Positions 18,285 to 29,582 of a stretch of 64,000 bases of DNA are shown one piece after another; the stretch's first letter is position 1, and each line of letters begins with the position of its first letter. The position numbers and the translations under genes are program-made. The notes under the pieces were generated by a model that worked only from the letters and a program-made list of their open reading frames with translations, was not told the origin of the DNA and searched no databases. Source of the DNA: Streptococcus mitis (GTDB taxonomy: Bacteria; Bacillota; Bacilli; Lactobacillales; Streptococcaceae); contig NZ_JPFW01000008.1 in NCBI RefSeq assembly GCF_000722705.1, positions 1-64,000 of the forward strand, in the 5' to 3' direction.

Positions 18285-18325
18285 GTTAATGATTCCTCCA
18301 ATTTAATTTCTAATTAACAACTATA

Positions 18326-18354
18326 ATCATATCCTAAAATCCCTTCTAGGTCAA
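18326..18354 (-). promoter_or_regulatory. Promoter of hup
   Basis: Minus strand TTGACC (18349-18354), 17-bp spacer, TATGAT (18326-18331), followed about 40 bases later by SD and ATG. Confidence 0.8.
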
Positions 18355-18392
18355 GTTAAAAACGCTATTTATTCGCATTTTCTTTATTTTTT

Positions 18393-19232
18393 TTAGGAAT
18401 TGTAACGAACTAAAATAGCCCAAGCGTTTTCACCAGTGTGAGTTTGAATAATAGAACCTGTTTCCAATACTGAAATTGGCTTTTCAACATAAGGCTGCAA
18501 ATTGTCTTTCATCTCTTTTGCCCAATCAGAACTACCAGAATATGAAATTCCAATCTCTGCTACAGAACGTTCAGAGAGTGATGTTATCAACTCATCCAAC
18601 CATTTTTTAAAAGTTTTAGCGCCACGACCTTTAACCATTGGTTGCAATTCATGGTCCTTCATCTGCATGACAACACGGATATTGAGAAGTGAGCTCAACA
18701 ATCCAGTTACACGACCAATTCGTCCACCTTTTACTAGATTTTCTAGAGTAGAAACGCCAATATAGAGCTCCGTATGTTTTTTTACTTCTTCTACATGAGA
18801 TAAAATTTCCGCCATCTCTTTGCCTTCTTGTGCCAATTTAGCAGCTTCGACAACTTGGAATTTTAAGGCTTGGTCAGTGAAGGAACTATCAATAACTGTC
18901 ACGTCGGCAGTGGATAAGCTAGCACCTTGGCGCGCTGCTTCTACCGTACCCGAAAGGGCATGGGACATATGAATAGTAAGAATCTGACTACCATCCTTAC
19001 ACAGGTCTTCAAAAACTTCAGCGAAGACACCTACAGGTGGTTGACTTGTTTTCGGAAGGTTCTTACTTTCTTGCATCAACCGAAGAAATTTACCTTCTTC
19101 TTTCAAATCAGCATCCGAATAAACAACATTATCAATCATTACAGATAGTGGAACAACCGTAATATCTAATTGCTTTACTAATTCTGGCTCAATAGTAACA
19201 GATGAATCGGTTACAATCTTAATTTTTGTCAT
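18393..19232 (-). CDS. DegV-family fatty acid-binding protein
   Basis: 279-residue member of the DegV (FakB-like) family, which binds a fatty acid in a pocket between two domains and presents it to FakA kinase for phosphorylation. The start [14 protein letters not shown], the TSQPP loop, [14 protein letters not shown]-like segment (residues 104-116) and the C-terminal [12 protein letters not shown] motif are diagnostic; the Thr/Ser in TSQPP and the His in THTGE line the ligand site. Monocistronic between yitT (divergent) and hup. Ligand specificity cannot be read. Confidence 0.92.
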   Translation of the reverse strand: MTKIKIVTDSSVTIEPELVKQLDITVVPLSVMIDNVVYSDADLKEEGKFLRLMQESKNLPKTSQPPVGVFAEVFEDLCKDGSQILTIHMSHALSGTVEAARQGASLSTADVTVIDSSFTDQALKFQVVEAAKLAQEGKEMAEILSHVEEVKKHTELYIGVSTLENLVKGGRIGRVTGLLSSLLNIRVVMQMKDHELQPMVKGRGAKTFKKWLDELITSLSERSVAEIGISYSGSSDWAKEMKDNLQPYVEKPISVLETGSIIQTHTGENAWAILVRYNS

Positions 19233-19373
19233 AGTGTCAATCTTTCTATTTTAGGATTCAGATTGGTTTCCTTACTTCTAATTATATCAAAAAAAGATTA
19301 AAAATCCTAATGGAGTCAATCAAATTTTTCTTAAAAATTTGATATAATCAACTTATAAGAAAAGAGGTGTCCT

Positions 19374-20222
19374 ATGATTAAAAAAATCTATCCCGTTTTA
19401 ACCATTTTACTAGGTGCTGGCATTTATGCTTTTGGTCTAACCTATTTTGTAATTCCCCACCATCTCTTCGAAGGAGGGGCGACAGGCATTACCCTCATTA
19501 CCTTTTATCTTTTTAAAATACCTGTCTCTCTTATGAACCTATTGATTAATATCCCCCTTTTCATTCTAGCTTGGAAAATATTTGGAGCAAAATCTCTCTA
19601 TTCTAGTTTACTTGGAACCTTGGCTCTATCTACCTGGTTAGCTTTTTTTGAGCGTATTCCCCTTCATATTGACCTTCAAGGTGATTTACTAATTACTGCC
19701 CTTATATCTGGAATTCTATTAGGAATTGGTCTTGGAATTATCTTTAACGCTGGAGGTACAACGGGTGGAACAGATATTCTAGCCCGTATCCTCAACAAAT
19801 ACACTCATTTCTCCATGGGTAAACTGCTTTTTATCTTAGATTTTTGTATTCTCATGCTCATTCTCCTTATTTTTAAGGATTTGAGATTGGTTACTTACAC
19901 TCTGCTCTTTACTTTCATTGTATCCCGAGTGATTGATTTGATTGGGGAAGGAGGATACGCAGGTAAAGGATTTATGATTATTACTAAACGTCCTGACCAA
20001 CTTGCTAAGGCTATTAATGATGACCTAGGAAGAGGTGTTACTTTTATCTCAGGGCAAGGCTACTATAGTCAAAAAGATTTGAAAATCATCTACTGTATTG
20101 TCGGTAGAAATGAGATTGTTAAAATGAAGGAAATGATTCATCGAATCGATCCTCAAGCTTTTATAACTATTACAGAAGCCCATGAAATCCTAGGAGAAGG
20201 CTTTACCTTTGAAAAAGAATAA
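19374..20222 (+). CDS. YitT-family membrane protein
   Basis: 282 residues: a YitT/DUF161 membrane domain with about five or six helices (residues 1-180, with FNAGGTTGGTDILARIL at the family signature) and a soluble C-terminal DUF2179 domain (about 215-275, GRGVTFISGQGYY). Function in this family is not established; transport of small molecules has been suggested. A TATAAT -10 lies at 19340-19345 and SD GAGGTG precedes the ATG. A shared terminator follows. Confidence 0.88.
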   Translation: MIKKIYPVLTILLGAGIYAFGLTYFVIPHHLFEGGATGITLITFYLFKIPVSLMNLLINIPLFILAWKIFGAKSLYSSLLGTLALSTWLAFFERIPLHIDLQGDLLITALISGILLGIGLGIIFNAGGTTGGTDILARILNKYTHFSMGKLLFILDFCILMLILLIFKDLRLVTYTLLFTFIVSRVIDLIGEGGYAGKGFMIITKRPDQLAKAINDDLGRGVTFISGQGYYSQKDLKIIYCIVGRNEIVKMKEMIHRIDPQAFITITEAHEILGEGFTFEKE

Positions 20223-20253
20223 AAAGAGGTCTTGTAGTTACCTCTTTTTTGTT
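20222..20253. terminator. Bidirectional terminator between yitT and ribF
   Basis: AAAAAGAGGT-cttgtagtt-ACCTCTTTTTT, with poly-A on one side and poly-T on the other, between two convergent genes. Confidence 0.82.
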
Positions 20254-20269
20254 TTATTTACTCAAGCTT

Positions 20270-21187
20270 TTAAGACCAATTCCGAGCTACTTCTTCATCT
20301 GCCTTTAACTGATCCACTAATTGGTCAACAGAATCAAATTTTGTCATATCACGAATGCGATCTAGCCAATAAACCATGACGGTCTCGCCATAAATATCTT
20401 GATTAAAATCAAAAATATTGACTTCAAAACGTGCTTCTTCTCCATCAAAGGTTTCATTTTTCCCGACACTAGCCATAGCACGATACTTCTGCCTTTGAAT
20501 CTCAACATCAACGACATAAACACCATCTGCTGGCATATAAGTACGGTCTAAAAGCACCAAATTCGCTGTCGGATAACCAATCGTACGACCACGAGCATTA
20601 CCATGAACCACCATACCTCTTGATGGAAGCGGTGCCCCCAAAAGTTCCCCTGCTTCTTTCACATTTCCATCTAAAATAGCCTGACGGATACGAGTTGAAC
20701 TAATCTTTCCTTTCTCATCTTCTACAGGTGGAACGATAATGACTTCTCCATCAAAGTAATCCTTTAAGTCTTCTGCCGTTTTTTGGTCAGAACCAAATGT
20801 ATAATCAAAACCTGCAACAATAATTTTAGCATTCATAGCCTTGATATAAGTTGCAAAAAATTCTTCTGCCGTGAGACTAGCAAATTGACTACTAAAATCA
20901 AGGAGATATAATTCTTCAACACCTTCTCGTTTTAATTTCCTCTCACGTTCAGCAGGGTTCAAAATATGTAAAAATAGGTCAGGATGATAAGGCTCTAAAG
21001 TAATTTTTGGAGATTCATTAAAGGTCATAACGACGATAGGCAATAAATCCTTTCTCGCAGCCTTATTGGCAACGCGAAATAATTCTTGATGCCCCTTGTG
21101 TATACCATCAAAATAGCCTAGAACAACGACTGAATCAGATGGTGTGCCAATATCTTTTTGGTTTTTTATAGGAATAGTAATAATCAT
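20270..21187 (-). CDS. ribF: Bifunctional riboflavin kinase / FAD synthetase
   Basis: Makes FMN from riboflavin and then FAD. The 305 residues have the two expected domains: an N-terminal nucleotidyltransferase-like FAD synthetase with VVLGYFDGIHKGH (residues 22-34) and GFDYTFG, SSTRIRQAI; and a C-terminal flavokinase with GRTIGYPTANLVL (residues 199-211), the site for ATP and Mg. Usual length. It stands alone; the region upstream is occupied by a BOX element. Confidence 0.96.
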   Translation of the reverse strand: MIITIPIKNQKDIGTPSDSVVVLGYFDGIHKGHQELFRVANKAARKDLLPIVVMTFNESPKITLEPYHPDLFLHILNPAERERKLKREGVEELYLLDFSSQFASLTAEEFFATYIKAMNAKIIVAGFDYTFGSDQKTAEDLKDYFDGEVIIVPPVEDEKGKISSTRIRQAILDGNVKEAGELLGAPLPSRGMVVHGNARGRTIGYPTANLVLLDRTYMPADGVYVVDVEIQRQKYRAMASVGKNETFDGEEARFEVNIFDFNQDIYGETVMVYWLDRIRDMTKFDSVDQLVDQLKADEEVARNWS

Positions 21188-21318
21188 AAAATAATTATAT
21201 CATAGTGATAGCTATTTCTGGAACAGAAAATCTGAAATGACATTTTTTTAACCTGAAGTGTACTATTTTAGAAGAATTTTGTTTTTGAAATCAACATAAA
21301 TTACAAGAGATTGAGTTC

Positions 21319-21514
21319 ATACTCAATAAAAATCAAAGCATAAACTAGGAAACTAGCCGCAGGTTGCTCAAAGCACTGCTTTGAGGTTGCAGATATAACT
21401 GACGAAGTCAGTTCAAAACACTGTTTTGAGGTTGTGGATAGAACTGACGAAGTCAGTAACCATATCTACGGCAAAGCGATGTTGACGTGGTTTGAAGAGA
21501 TTTTCGAAGAGTAT
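21319..21514 (+). repeat. BOX element with two stacked boxB-type hairpins
   Basis: Plus orientation: boxA begins ATACTCAATAAAAATCAAAG and boxC ends TTTTCGAAGAGTAT. In between, the ACTGACGAAGTCAGT palindrome appears twice, separated by a second AAAACACTGTTTTGAGGTTG copy. It lies between ribF and map. Confidence 0.9.
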
Positions 21515-21552
21515 AAGAATCTTAAAATCAGAAAAACGCATTATATCAGTAC

Positions 21553-21579
21553 ATAAAAGCTTGATACAATGCTTTTTAT
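21553..21579 (-). terminator. Possible terminator of the murA-spxR-map operon
   Basis: ATAAAAAGC, 10-base loop, GCTTTTAT on the minus strand, about 60 bases after the map stop. The T-run is short. Confidence 0.45.
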
Positions 21580-21639
21580 CATGAAAAGATCTACTGAATT
21601 CTATAGGAAATGAATTTCCAGCAGCCTTTTCACTTTCTT

Positions 21640-22500
21640 TTAATAAGTTCCTTCTTCACCTTGACTAGTCAAGATAACAGGTCCATCTTTCGTAATCACG
21701 AATTGGTGTTCATATTGACAAGATAGACCACCGTCGATGGTTTTATGAGCCCAGCCAGTCTTCATATCTGTGTCGATTTCCCAGTCACCAGTATTAATCA
21801 TTGGTTCGATAGTCAGTACCATGCCTTCACGAAGACGGAGTCCACGACCAGCAATACCATAGTTAGGAACCATTGGCTCCTCGTGCATTGTTGGACCAAC
21901 ACCATGACCAACCAAATCACGCACTACCCCGTAACCACGACTTTCAGCGTATTCTTGAATAGCCGCACCGATATCACCGATACGATTTCCAACGACAGCT
22001 TGCTCAATTCCCTTGTACATGGCTTCTTTGGTTACATCCATCAAGTTTTTCACTTCTTCGGACGGTGTACCAACAGCATAAGCCCAACATGAGTCTGCTA
22101 GACCACCAGAATAGCTCTGAGTGTATCTCTTCATTTGCTCAACATTGTTAAAGTTTAATTTTGAGACATTCAAATCAGACTTAGCAATAGGACCTCCCAA
22201 AACCATATCAACCTTGAGCAAATCACCATCTTTTAAGATATAATGACGAGGGAAAGCGTGAGCAACTTCATCATTAAGAGAGCAGCAGGTAGCATAAGGA
22301 TAATCCATCATGGCACCGTCAACCCCAATCTGAAGTGGAAGGAAATTTTCTTCCTTACAACGACGGCGAACGTATTCTTCAACTTCCCACATATCTACGC
22401 CAGGCTTAATCAAATCACGTAAGCCGATATGAATACTTGCGAGGAAATCACCAGCTTTATCCATAGCTTCGATTTCACGAGCTGATTTTAATGTTATCAT
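21640..22500 (-). CDS. map: Methionine aminopeptidase, type I
   Basis: Removes the initiator methionine from nascent proteins. 286 residues, pita-bread fold: metal ligands appear as D in KVDMVLGG, D in KSDLN, H in GHGVGPTMHEEP, E in IEPMINTG and E in CQYEHQF. The sequence has the roughly 30-residue insert typical of streptococcal enzymes (residues 110-140, around NNVEQMKRYTQSYSGG). Last gene of the murA - acetyltransferase - spxR - map cluster, 15 bases behind spxR. Confidence 0.95.
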   Translation of the reverse strand: MITLKSAREIEAMDKAGDFLASIHIGLRDLIKPGVDMWEVEEYVRRRCKEENFLPLQIGVDGAMMDYPYATCCSLNDEVAHAFPRHYILKDGDLLKVDMVLGGPIAKSDLNVSKLNFNNVEQMKRYTQSYSGGLADSCWAYAVGTPSEEVKNLMDVTKEAMYKGIEQAVVGNRIGDIGAAIQEYAESRGYGVVRDLVGHGVGPTMHEEPMVPNYGIAGRGLRLREGMVLTIEPMINTGDWEIDTDMKTGWAHKTIDGGLSCQYEHQFVITKDGPVILTSQGEEGTY

Positions 22501-22515
22501 TTTTTCACCTAGTTT

Positions 22516-23793
22516 CTAATTAATTTTAACAGTCACATTTGCTTTTGAAACAATCTGATGGCCGTGATAAATATCGTAGTCAATAATAGCTGATCGTCTA
22601 GTATGATGGATAATGCGTGCTTGAATGCGCAATATATCATCAATCTGAACAGCCTGTAAAAAGTAGATCAGCATCTGCTCTATTATTAAATTTCTTCCGC
22701 TATTCACAACCAAATCTTGTGTCATGTGAGTCAGAATTTCAGCCAATACACCATTAGCCAAGACTCCGTTTTTCTCAAGCATAAAGGGTTCTACTGTAAT
22801 GACTACTTCATCATGGTGATAAGAGAGTTTTTGACCAATCTGCTCAGAAAAAGTCGGTAGAGCCGAAACTTGGGAACGGCTCATCTTCTCCATGACATCT
22901 CGTCGCGTCACAACTCCAAGCAAGGTTTGATTATTCCGAGTAACTGGTACCATTTCAAAGTCTTCAGCAATCATCCGTTGACTGACATTTGCAATATTTG
23001 TCGATAATCCAACAAAAAATAGACTACGAGACATGACCTTATCAATTGTCGTGCTTGGTGATTTATCCCCTGCATCTCTCATGGTTACAACACCAACAAC
23101 AACCTGATGTTGGTTAATAACTGGAAAACGACTGCTACGATTCTTACGTACCAAATCCAGATAATCTTTGACTGTGTCTGTCTCTCTTAGAAAACCATAC
23201 TCATGACTTGGACGATAAAGTTTCTCAACTGTCAGAATATCAGTCTTGATTTGGACATTTGATAAAGCTTTGTTTATCATGGTCGCAACGGTAAAGGTAT
23301 CATGCTTGCTTCTTAAAACAGGAATCCCTTTTTGATTGGCCAGTTTAAGGACATCATCATGAACCTGAAATCCCCCTGTAACCAGAACCGCATTTTCATT
23401 TTCCAAGGCTAACAACTGAATACGGGTACGGTCTCCGACAATCAAAAGCCCCCCGTCATGAAGGTAAGACAAGATGTTTTGTTCAGTCATGGCACCGATT
23501 GAAAACTTGCTAAATTCTCTTTCTAAACCTTCTTGTCCAGCTAACACCTCAGAAGAAGTTACTTCTGCAATTTCTGCATATGTTAATCTTTCGATAGCAA
23601 CTTTCTTCGATTTAACGCGAATTGTTCCACTACGAGGACGAGTCTCCACAATTCCACGGTTTTCAGCTTCCTTGATGGCTCGATAAGCAGTTCCATCACT
23701 GACTCCCAGATGATTGGAAATACTACGAACACTGACCCTTTTCCCAACAGGTAATTCTTCCAAATAGCTTAGAATTTCTTGGTGTTTACTCAT
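22516..23793 (-). CDS. spxR: SpxR-type regulator (HTH, DRTGG, CBS and hot-dog domains)
   Basis: 425-residue multi-domain protein. Residues 1-60 form a winged helix (RSISNHLGVSDGTAYRAIKEAENRG). About 70-180 is a DRTGG-like domain (IVGDRTRIQLLA). About 190-305 holds a CBS pair (SRFPVINQHQVVVGVVTMRD, MVPVTRNNQTLLGVVTRRD), and about 320-425 is a MaoC/thioesterase-like hot-dog domain. This architecture is that of pneumococcal SpxR, which activates pyruvate oxidase gene spxB, so it probably senses an adenine nucleotide or acyl-CoA and links energy state to peroxide production. The start overlaps the upstream acetyltransferase by eight bases. The name is by architecture and memory. Confidence 0.82.
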   Translation of the reverse strand: MSKHQEILSYLEELPVGKRVSVRSISNHLGVSDGTAYRAIKEAENRGIVETRPRSGTIRVKSKKVAIERLTYAEIAEVTSSEVLAGQEGLEREFSKFSIGAMTEQNILSYLHDGGLLIVGDRTRIQLLALENENAVLVTGGFQVHDDVLKLANQKGIPVLRSKHDTFTVATMINKALSNVQIKTDILTVEKLYRPSHEYGFLRETDTVKDYLDLVRKNRSSRFPVINQHQVVVGVVTMRDAGDKSPSTTIDKVMSRSLFFVGLSTNIANVSQRMIAEDFEMVPVTRNNQTLLGVVTRRDVMEKMSRSQVSALPTFSEQIGQKLSYHHDEVVITVEPFMLEKNGVLANGVLAEILTHMTQDLVVNSGRNLIIEQMLIYFLQAVQIDDILRIQARIIHHTRRSAIIDYDIYHGHQIVSKANVTVKIN

Positions 23794-24328
23794 TAAATTC
23801 TCCCTTTACAAAGCGAAATTCAAGATAATCTCGCATTTTCCTTGTATAGCGATCACTGCCTTTAAACTGACGGAACAAACTAAATCCAGACTTAAGAGCA
23901 ACCTTTTGACTAGCTTCGTTTTCTAGATGGGTAATGATGGATAATTGTTTTAAGTCAAATTCTTCAAAAGACAGCTGACAAATTTTTCTAACAACCTCTG
24001 TCATAAAGCCTTGCGACCAAGCCTCTTTTTTTAAAAAATAACCAAGTTCTGCTTCTTTTTTAATTTCGTCTAGCTTTTCAAACTTGATTGAACCAATCAT
24101 TTTTTCAGTTTTCTTGTCACAAATAGCCCATACTCCTAATGGAGATTTCATAAAATAATTGGCCAGTGCATATTGACTCTCTTCGAGACTAGCTTGACTT
24201 GGAAAAATAAATTGAAGATTTTCTGGATTCGAAGCTATCTCATAAAAATCCTGGCTATCACTAAAAAAGAAAGGACGCAAATACAAGCGATCCGTTTCAA
24301 AAAAGAAAACATTGCTAATTTGGTCCAA
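23786..24328 (-). CDS. GNAT-family acetyltransferase (RimJ/RimL-like)
   Basis: 180-residue N-acetyltransferase of the GNAT superfamily. It starts with the family pattern FETDRLYLRPF, followed by the acceptor loop and the acetyl-CoA segment ELGYFLKKEAWSQGFMTEVVRKI (about residues 93-115), and the SQKVALKSGF motif. This subgroup includes ribosomal-protein acetyltransferases, but the substrate is unknown. It lies between murA and spxR in one operon and overlaps spxR by eight bases, implying coupled translation. Confidence 0.85.
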   Translation of the reverse strand: MDQISNVFFFETDRLYLRPFFFSDSQDFYEIASNPENLQFIFPSQASLEESQYALANYFMKSPLGVWAICDKKTEKMIGSIKFEKLDEIKKEAELGYFLKKEAWSQGFMTEVVRKICQLSFEEFDLKQLSIITHLENEASQKVALKSGFSLFRQFKGSDRYTRKMRDYLEFRFVKGEFNE

Positions 24329-24351
24329 ATATTCATAAACACCTCTACGGT

Positions 24352-25611
24352 TTAATCCTCAACAAGTCTAATATCCGCTCCTAGATTACGTAATTTTTCG
24401 ATAATATCAGAATAACCACGTAAGATAAACTCGATATTGGTAATTTCAGTTTGTCCCTCGGCCATCAAACCAGCAATAACTAAAGCTGCACCAGCTCTCA
24501 GGTCAGTCGCTTTAACACTTGCTCCACGCAAATCACATCCACCTGTGTATAAAATATGACCATTTGTTGTTGATATATCTGCGTCCATTTTAGCTAATTC
24601 AAAAACATGGTTTACACGTTTTTCATAAATCGTATCAACAATTGTACCACGACCATTAGTTGTTAGCAAAAGAGGGGTAATCGGTTGTTGCAAATCAGTT
24701 GCAAAGCCTGGGTAAGGAGCTGTTTTAATATTAATTGCTTTCAAATTAGACTGTTCTTCGACAAAAATACTATCCTCGGATACAGTCATTCGAACTCCCA
24801 TTTCCTCTAACTTAGCAATAAATCCTTCTAGGTGTTCGTAAAGAACATTATTTATACGAATTCCCTTACCAACTGCAGCAGCTAAAGATATATATGTTCC
24901 AGCTTCAATACGGTCTGGAATTACCTGATGACGAGTTCCATGTAATCTGTCAACACCATCAATAATAATAATATTGGTTCCAGCACCACGGATATGAGCA
25001 CCCATATTATTCAAGAGAGTAGCTACATCAATAATCTCAGGTTCACGAGCTGCATTTTCAATAATCGTACGGCCATTTGCTTTAACCGCAGCAATCATCG
25101 TATTGATCGTTGCTCCCACACTTACCGTATCCATGTAAATACTTGCGCCATGAAGTCCCGTTTCTTTGGCAGATAACTTCATGTTATCTCCCTCGTAGCT
25201 AACAGTTGCTCCCATAGCTTCAAATGCCTTAAGGTGTAGGTCAATCGGACGAGGACCAAGATCACATCCTCCCGGTAAACCAACTGTTGCTTCACCAAAG
25301 CGACCTAAAAGACTTCCATAAAAATAATAAGATGCACGAAGACTGTTGATTTTTCCATAAGGCATTGGAATATTTTGAACACCTCTTGGATCAATCTCTA
25401 ACACATCATCATAACGCTTAACAGTAGCCCCCATTAACTCCATGATTTCAACAAGACTAGCAACATCAGAAATATCTGGTACACAATCCAAAGTCACAAC
25501 ATCATCGGCTAAAATGATAGCCGGAATCAAAGCTACTACACTATTTTTTGCGCCACTAATGGTAATCTCACCTTGCAGGGGCAAGCCACCATTGATAACA
25601 ATTTTTCTCAT
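24352..25611 (-). CDS. murA: UDP-N-acetylglucosamine 1-carboxyvinyltransferase
   Basis: First committed step of peptidoglycan synthesis: transfers enolpyruvate from PEP to UDP-GlcNAc. 419 residues, with the GAKNS motif near residue 20 and the catalytic-loop Cys in [16 protein letters not shown] (fosfomycin-sensitive form), then RIEAGTY and the C-terminal [10 protein letters not shown]. Streptococci carry two paralogs; this one heads the acetyltransferase-spxR-map cluster and I cannot decide between the MurA1 and MurA2/MurZ labels. An extended -10 (TGATATACT) lies about 50 bases upstream. Confidence 0.95.
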   Translation of the reverse strand: MRKIVINGGLPLQGEITISGAKNSVVALIPAIILADDVVTLDCVPDISDVASLVEIMELMGATVKRYDDVLEIDPRGVQNIPMPYGKINSLRASYYFYGSLLGRFGEATVGLPGGCDLGPRPIDLHLKAFEAMGATVSYEGDNMKLSAKETGLHGASIYMDTVSVGATINTMIAAVKANGRTIIENAAREPEIIDVATLLNNMGAHIRGAGTNIIIIDGVDRLHGTRHQVIPDRIEAGTYISLAAAVGKGIRINNVLYEHLEGFIAKLEEMGVRMTVSEDSIFVEEQSNLKAINIKTAPYPGFATDLQQPITPLLLTTNGRGTIVDTIYEKRVNHVFELAKMDADISTTNGHILYTGGCDLRGASVKATDLRAGAALVIAGLMAEGQTEITNIEFILRGYSDIIEKLRNLGADIRLVED

Positions 25612-25773
25612 TTTAAATTTTTAATACTCTTTCAAAATTTCTAAAAAGGTCCTACGTTAAAGTATATCACAAATTCACCCTTTTTTCCATCATTTTCAAT
25701 TATATGGCTGAATCGTATTTGTTGGTAGCTGAGCTTTCTTAAAAAGTTATGCCCCTTTTTTGCCCCCTAAATG

Positions 25774-25812
25774 CAAAAATAGCCCTTCGGATAAAATCCG
25801 AGGGGCTAGAAA
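25774..25812 (-). terminator. Terminator of eno
   Basis: Minus strand TAGCCCCTCGGAT, short loop, ATCCGAAGGGCTA, then TTTTT. It lies about 55 bases after the present eno stop. Confidence 0.85.
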
Positions 25813-25866
25813 CGTTGTTAAATCAACGGCCGAACTTTTGAATTTCAAGGTTCGGGATAAAATAGT

Positions 25867-27186
<1,320 letters not shown>

Positions 27187-27221
27187 TTACTCTCCTTATG
27201 AGTTAAATTTTTTACACCTCT

Positions 27222-27250
27222 ATAATACCTTAAAACCCCTCCTTTTTCAA
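27222..27250 (-). promoter_or_regulatory. Promoter of eno
   Basis: Minus strand TTGAAA (27245-27250), 17-bp spacer, TATTAT (27222-27227). Confidence 0.78.
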
Positions 27251-27330
27251 GAAAAAACGTTATCTTTGTGCAAATTTTCCTTAACTTTATAAAGTAATCG
27301 CTTTCTTTTGTCTGTTTTATTCTAACTTTT

Positions 27331-27340
27331 ATGATATACT
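27331..27340 (+). promoter_or_regulatory. Extended -10 promoter placed directly before the yueI-like start
   Basis: ATGATATACT contains TGn-TATACT, the -10 being 27335-27340. Six bases separate it from the ATG at 27347, so transcription would begin at or next to the start codon. Confidence 0.6.
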
Positions 27341-27346
27341 GTTTTC

Positions 27347-27793
27347 ATGACAGATTTATCAAAACAATTACTTGAAAAAGCTCATGGTGGGGCAAAATTA
27401 AATCCAGATGAGCAAAGACGCTATCTTGGTACTTTTGAGGAAAGAGTACTTGGATATGCAGATATTGATACGGCAAATAGCCCTCAACTAGAAAAAGGCT
27501 TTTTATCTATTTTAGAAAACCTTCAGGAAAAAGCAGAACCTCTATTTGTGAAGATTTCCCCAACTATCGAATTTGACAAGCAAGTTTTCTACTTAAAAGA
27601 AGCAAAAGAAACTAATAGCCAAGCCACAATAGTATCTGAAGAACACACTTCTTCTCCTTTCGGCTTGGTTATCCATACCAATGCACCAGTTCAAGTAGAA
27701 GAAAAAGATCTTCGACTTGCTTTTCCAAATCTTTGGGAAGGTAAAAAGGAAGAACCAGTCAAAACATCCTTCTGGAAGAAATGGTTTGGCTAA
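27347..27793 (+). CDS. YueI-family (DUF1694) protein, probably leaderless
   Basis: 148-residue cytoplasmic protein of unknown function. The family start [12 protein letters not shown], the [16 protein letters not shown] motif and the acid/base-rich tail ending FWKKWFG are recognisable. No Shine-Dalgarno precedes the ATG: the six bases before it are GTTTTC, and the -10 lies right upstream, so the mRNA probably lacks a leader. No alternative start further in would keep the conserved N-terminus. Its stop overlaps the stop of the convergent glycerate kinase gene by four bases. Confidence 0.85.
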   Translation: MTDLSKQLLEKAHGGAKLNPDEQRRYLGTFEERVLGYADIDTANSPQLEKGFLSILENLQEKAEPLFVKISPTIEFDKQVFYLKEAKETNSQATIVSEEHTSSPFGLVIHTNAPVQVEEKDLRLAFPNLWEGKKEEPVKTSFWKKWFG

Positions 27794-28905
27794 ATCTTAC
27801 TCAGACTTAATAAACACCCAATATTAGCAGCCGTGTGCTCCAGATAGACACTGGCATTGTTCAAACTATCTTCTAGAGGTTCACTTTTCTCCAAAATAGA
27901 AAAGGCAGCTTGGATATTTTCAAATGATAGGGAAGGTAAATCTTCAGCGAGACTACCACAAATAGCAATAACAGGAACTCCGACAGGGGTTCTTTTTGCA
28001 ACACCTATTGGAGCTTTGCCTGCTAAACTTTGACGATCTAGTCTTCCTTCACCAACAATAACCAAGTCAGCATCTACAACTTTCTTATCATAGTCAATCA
28101 AATCTAAACAAGTGTCAATTCCAGACACGATATCTGCCTGTGCAAAGGCACACAAACCGCCAGCAATGCCTCCACCAGCTCCTGCTCCTTTAAGTTCCAA
28201 TGTTTCGGGTGAGACTTTTTCATAAAAATCTTGGATTGCCTGATCTACGGTCTCAAACATAGTGGGATTTAGGCCTTTTTGCTTGCCAAACGTGTAAGTT
28301 GCACCTTGATGCCCACATATGGGACTCACAACATCTGCTAAAATACGAATTTTAATATCTTCGGGTATTTCATAGCGATTTTCTGTTGAAACAGAAGCTA
28401 AGTTTAGTAAGGATTGACCGCAAGCAGGCAATACATCTCCATCCTTATCATAAAATTGATAACCCAAACCAGCAGCAATCCCCAGTCCTCCATCATTACT
28501 GGCCGTGCCACCAACTCCGATATAGATATCTTTAATCCCTTTAGCAATGAGATGAAGAAGCAACTCTCCAATACCACAAGTTTGGATTTGAAGTGGATTT
28601 CGTTCCTCTAACGGAATCTTTCCAAGGCCAACCAAATCAGCAACTTCGAATAATGCCAGTTGTCCTTTTTGAAAATAGCGCATGGCTTCTTTTTGTCCAA
28701 AAGGTCCTGTTACTTGAATCCATTTTTCTTCTAGATCGAGAGAATGTCGGATAGCATCTACAGTGCCTTCTCCTCCATCACCAACAGGACAGAGGAGACA
28801 TTCTACATCTGCTATCGATTGTTGGAAGCCTCTTTTAATAGCTTCAGCCACCTCTTCAGAGCTCAAACTTTCCTTAAACGAATCTGGTGCAATTACAATC
28901 TTCAT
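27790..28905 (-). CDS. glxK: Glycerate kinase
   Basis: Phosphorylates D-glycerate with ATP, feeding it into lower glycolysis. Family motifs: start [26 protein letters not shown], the [13 protein letters not shown] loop, [12 protein letters not shown], and [19 protein letters not shown] place the start at the ATG at 28905 (371 residues), since GAGGG lies just before it; the ATG four codons earlier overlaps that site and the serB stop. It follows serB closely, so the two are co-transcribed; both handle three-carbon acids linked to serine metabolism. The alternative symbol garK is also used for the family. Confidence 0.93.
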   Translation of the reverse strand: MKIVIAPDSFKESLSSEEVAEAIKRGFQQSIADVECLLCPVGDGGEGTVDAIRHSLDLEEKWIQVTGPFGQKEAMRYFQKGQLALFEVADLVGLGKIPLEERNPLQIQTCGIGELLLHLIAKGIKDIYIGVGGTASNDGGLGIAAGLGYQFYDKDGDVLPACGQSLLNLASVSTENRYEIPEDIKIRILADVVSPICGHQGATYTFGKQKGLNPTMFETVDQAIQDFYEKVSPETLELKGAGAGGGIAGGLCAFAQADIVSGIDTCLDLIDYDKKVVDADLVIVGEGRLDRQSLAGKAPIGVAKRTPVGVPVIAICGSLAEDLPSLSFENIQAAFSILEKSEPLEDSLNNASVYLEHTAANIGCLLSLSKI

Positions 28906-28913
28906 GTTTTCCC

Positions 28914-29558
28914 TCATTCTAAAAAGTCAATCAAAGGCAGAACGTCTAAAAAATCCCTCTTATCAACATGATTTGGTATTTCTTTTTTCAGCACTTCTTT
29001 AGCACAAAAAGCAATTCCTAGTCCTGCTGATTTCAACATTAATAAGTCATTAGCCCCATCACCGATTGCAACTGTTCTTTCTTTAGGAAGTTTGAATTCC
29101 TTTCTCCATTGTTCTAGAGTTGCTTGTTTGACCTCAGGACTGATAATGTGTCCAACTAATTTTCCTGTTAAAAGACCGTCTTTGACTTCAAGTTGGTTGG
29201 CAGAGAAATAGGTAATCCCTAGAGATTTTGCCAATCTCTCAACTATTGGTGTAAATCCACCAGACACCAGACCTACTAGGATGCCATTCTTTTGAAGAAT
29301 GGAAACGAATTTCTGGGCATTTGGCGATAGATGAATAGAATTAAAAACTTTCTCAAAGATCGAAACAGGAAGACTCTCCAACAAGGACACTCTTTTTCTT
29401 AAACTGCTTTCAAAGTCCAACTCCCCTTGCATCGCCTGACTTGTAAGCTGCGCAATTTCCTCCTCACAACCTGCCTCTCTTCCCAAAAGGTCAATCACTT
29501 CTTCTAGGATTAAGGTGCCGTCAACATCCATGACACACAAGCCTTTTATTTGAGACAT
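28914..29558 (-). CDS. serB: Phosphoserine phosphatase
   Basis: HAD-superfamily enzyme that makes L-serine from phosphoserine. 214 residues with motif I DVDGTLI (nucleophile D11 and D13), motif II Ser in GLVSGGF, and motif [15 protein letters not shown]. The [20 protein letters not shown] region is the helical cap typical of SerB. First of a two-gene unit with glycerate kinase. serA and serC are not in the window. Confidence 0.9.
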   Translation of the reverse strand: MSQIKGLCVMDVDGTLILEEVIDLLGREAGCEEEIAQLTSQAMQGELDFESSLRKRVSLLESLPVSIFEKVFNSIHLSPNAQKFVSILQKNGILVGLVSGGFTPIVERLAKSLGITYFSANQLEVKDGLLTGKLVGHIISPEVKQATLEQWRKEFKLPKERTVAIGDGANDLLMLKSAGLGIAFCAKEVLKKEIPNHVDKRDFLDVLPLIDFLE

Positions 29559-29582
29559 AAGCTCTCCTCTCTAAACAGCCCA

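Noticed and set aside
21319-21514. Possible small RNA gene or attachment site from the repeated palindromes
   Set aside because: The ends and internal blocks match the BOX repeat family of streptococci; no gene-like or att-like features.
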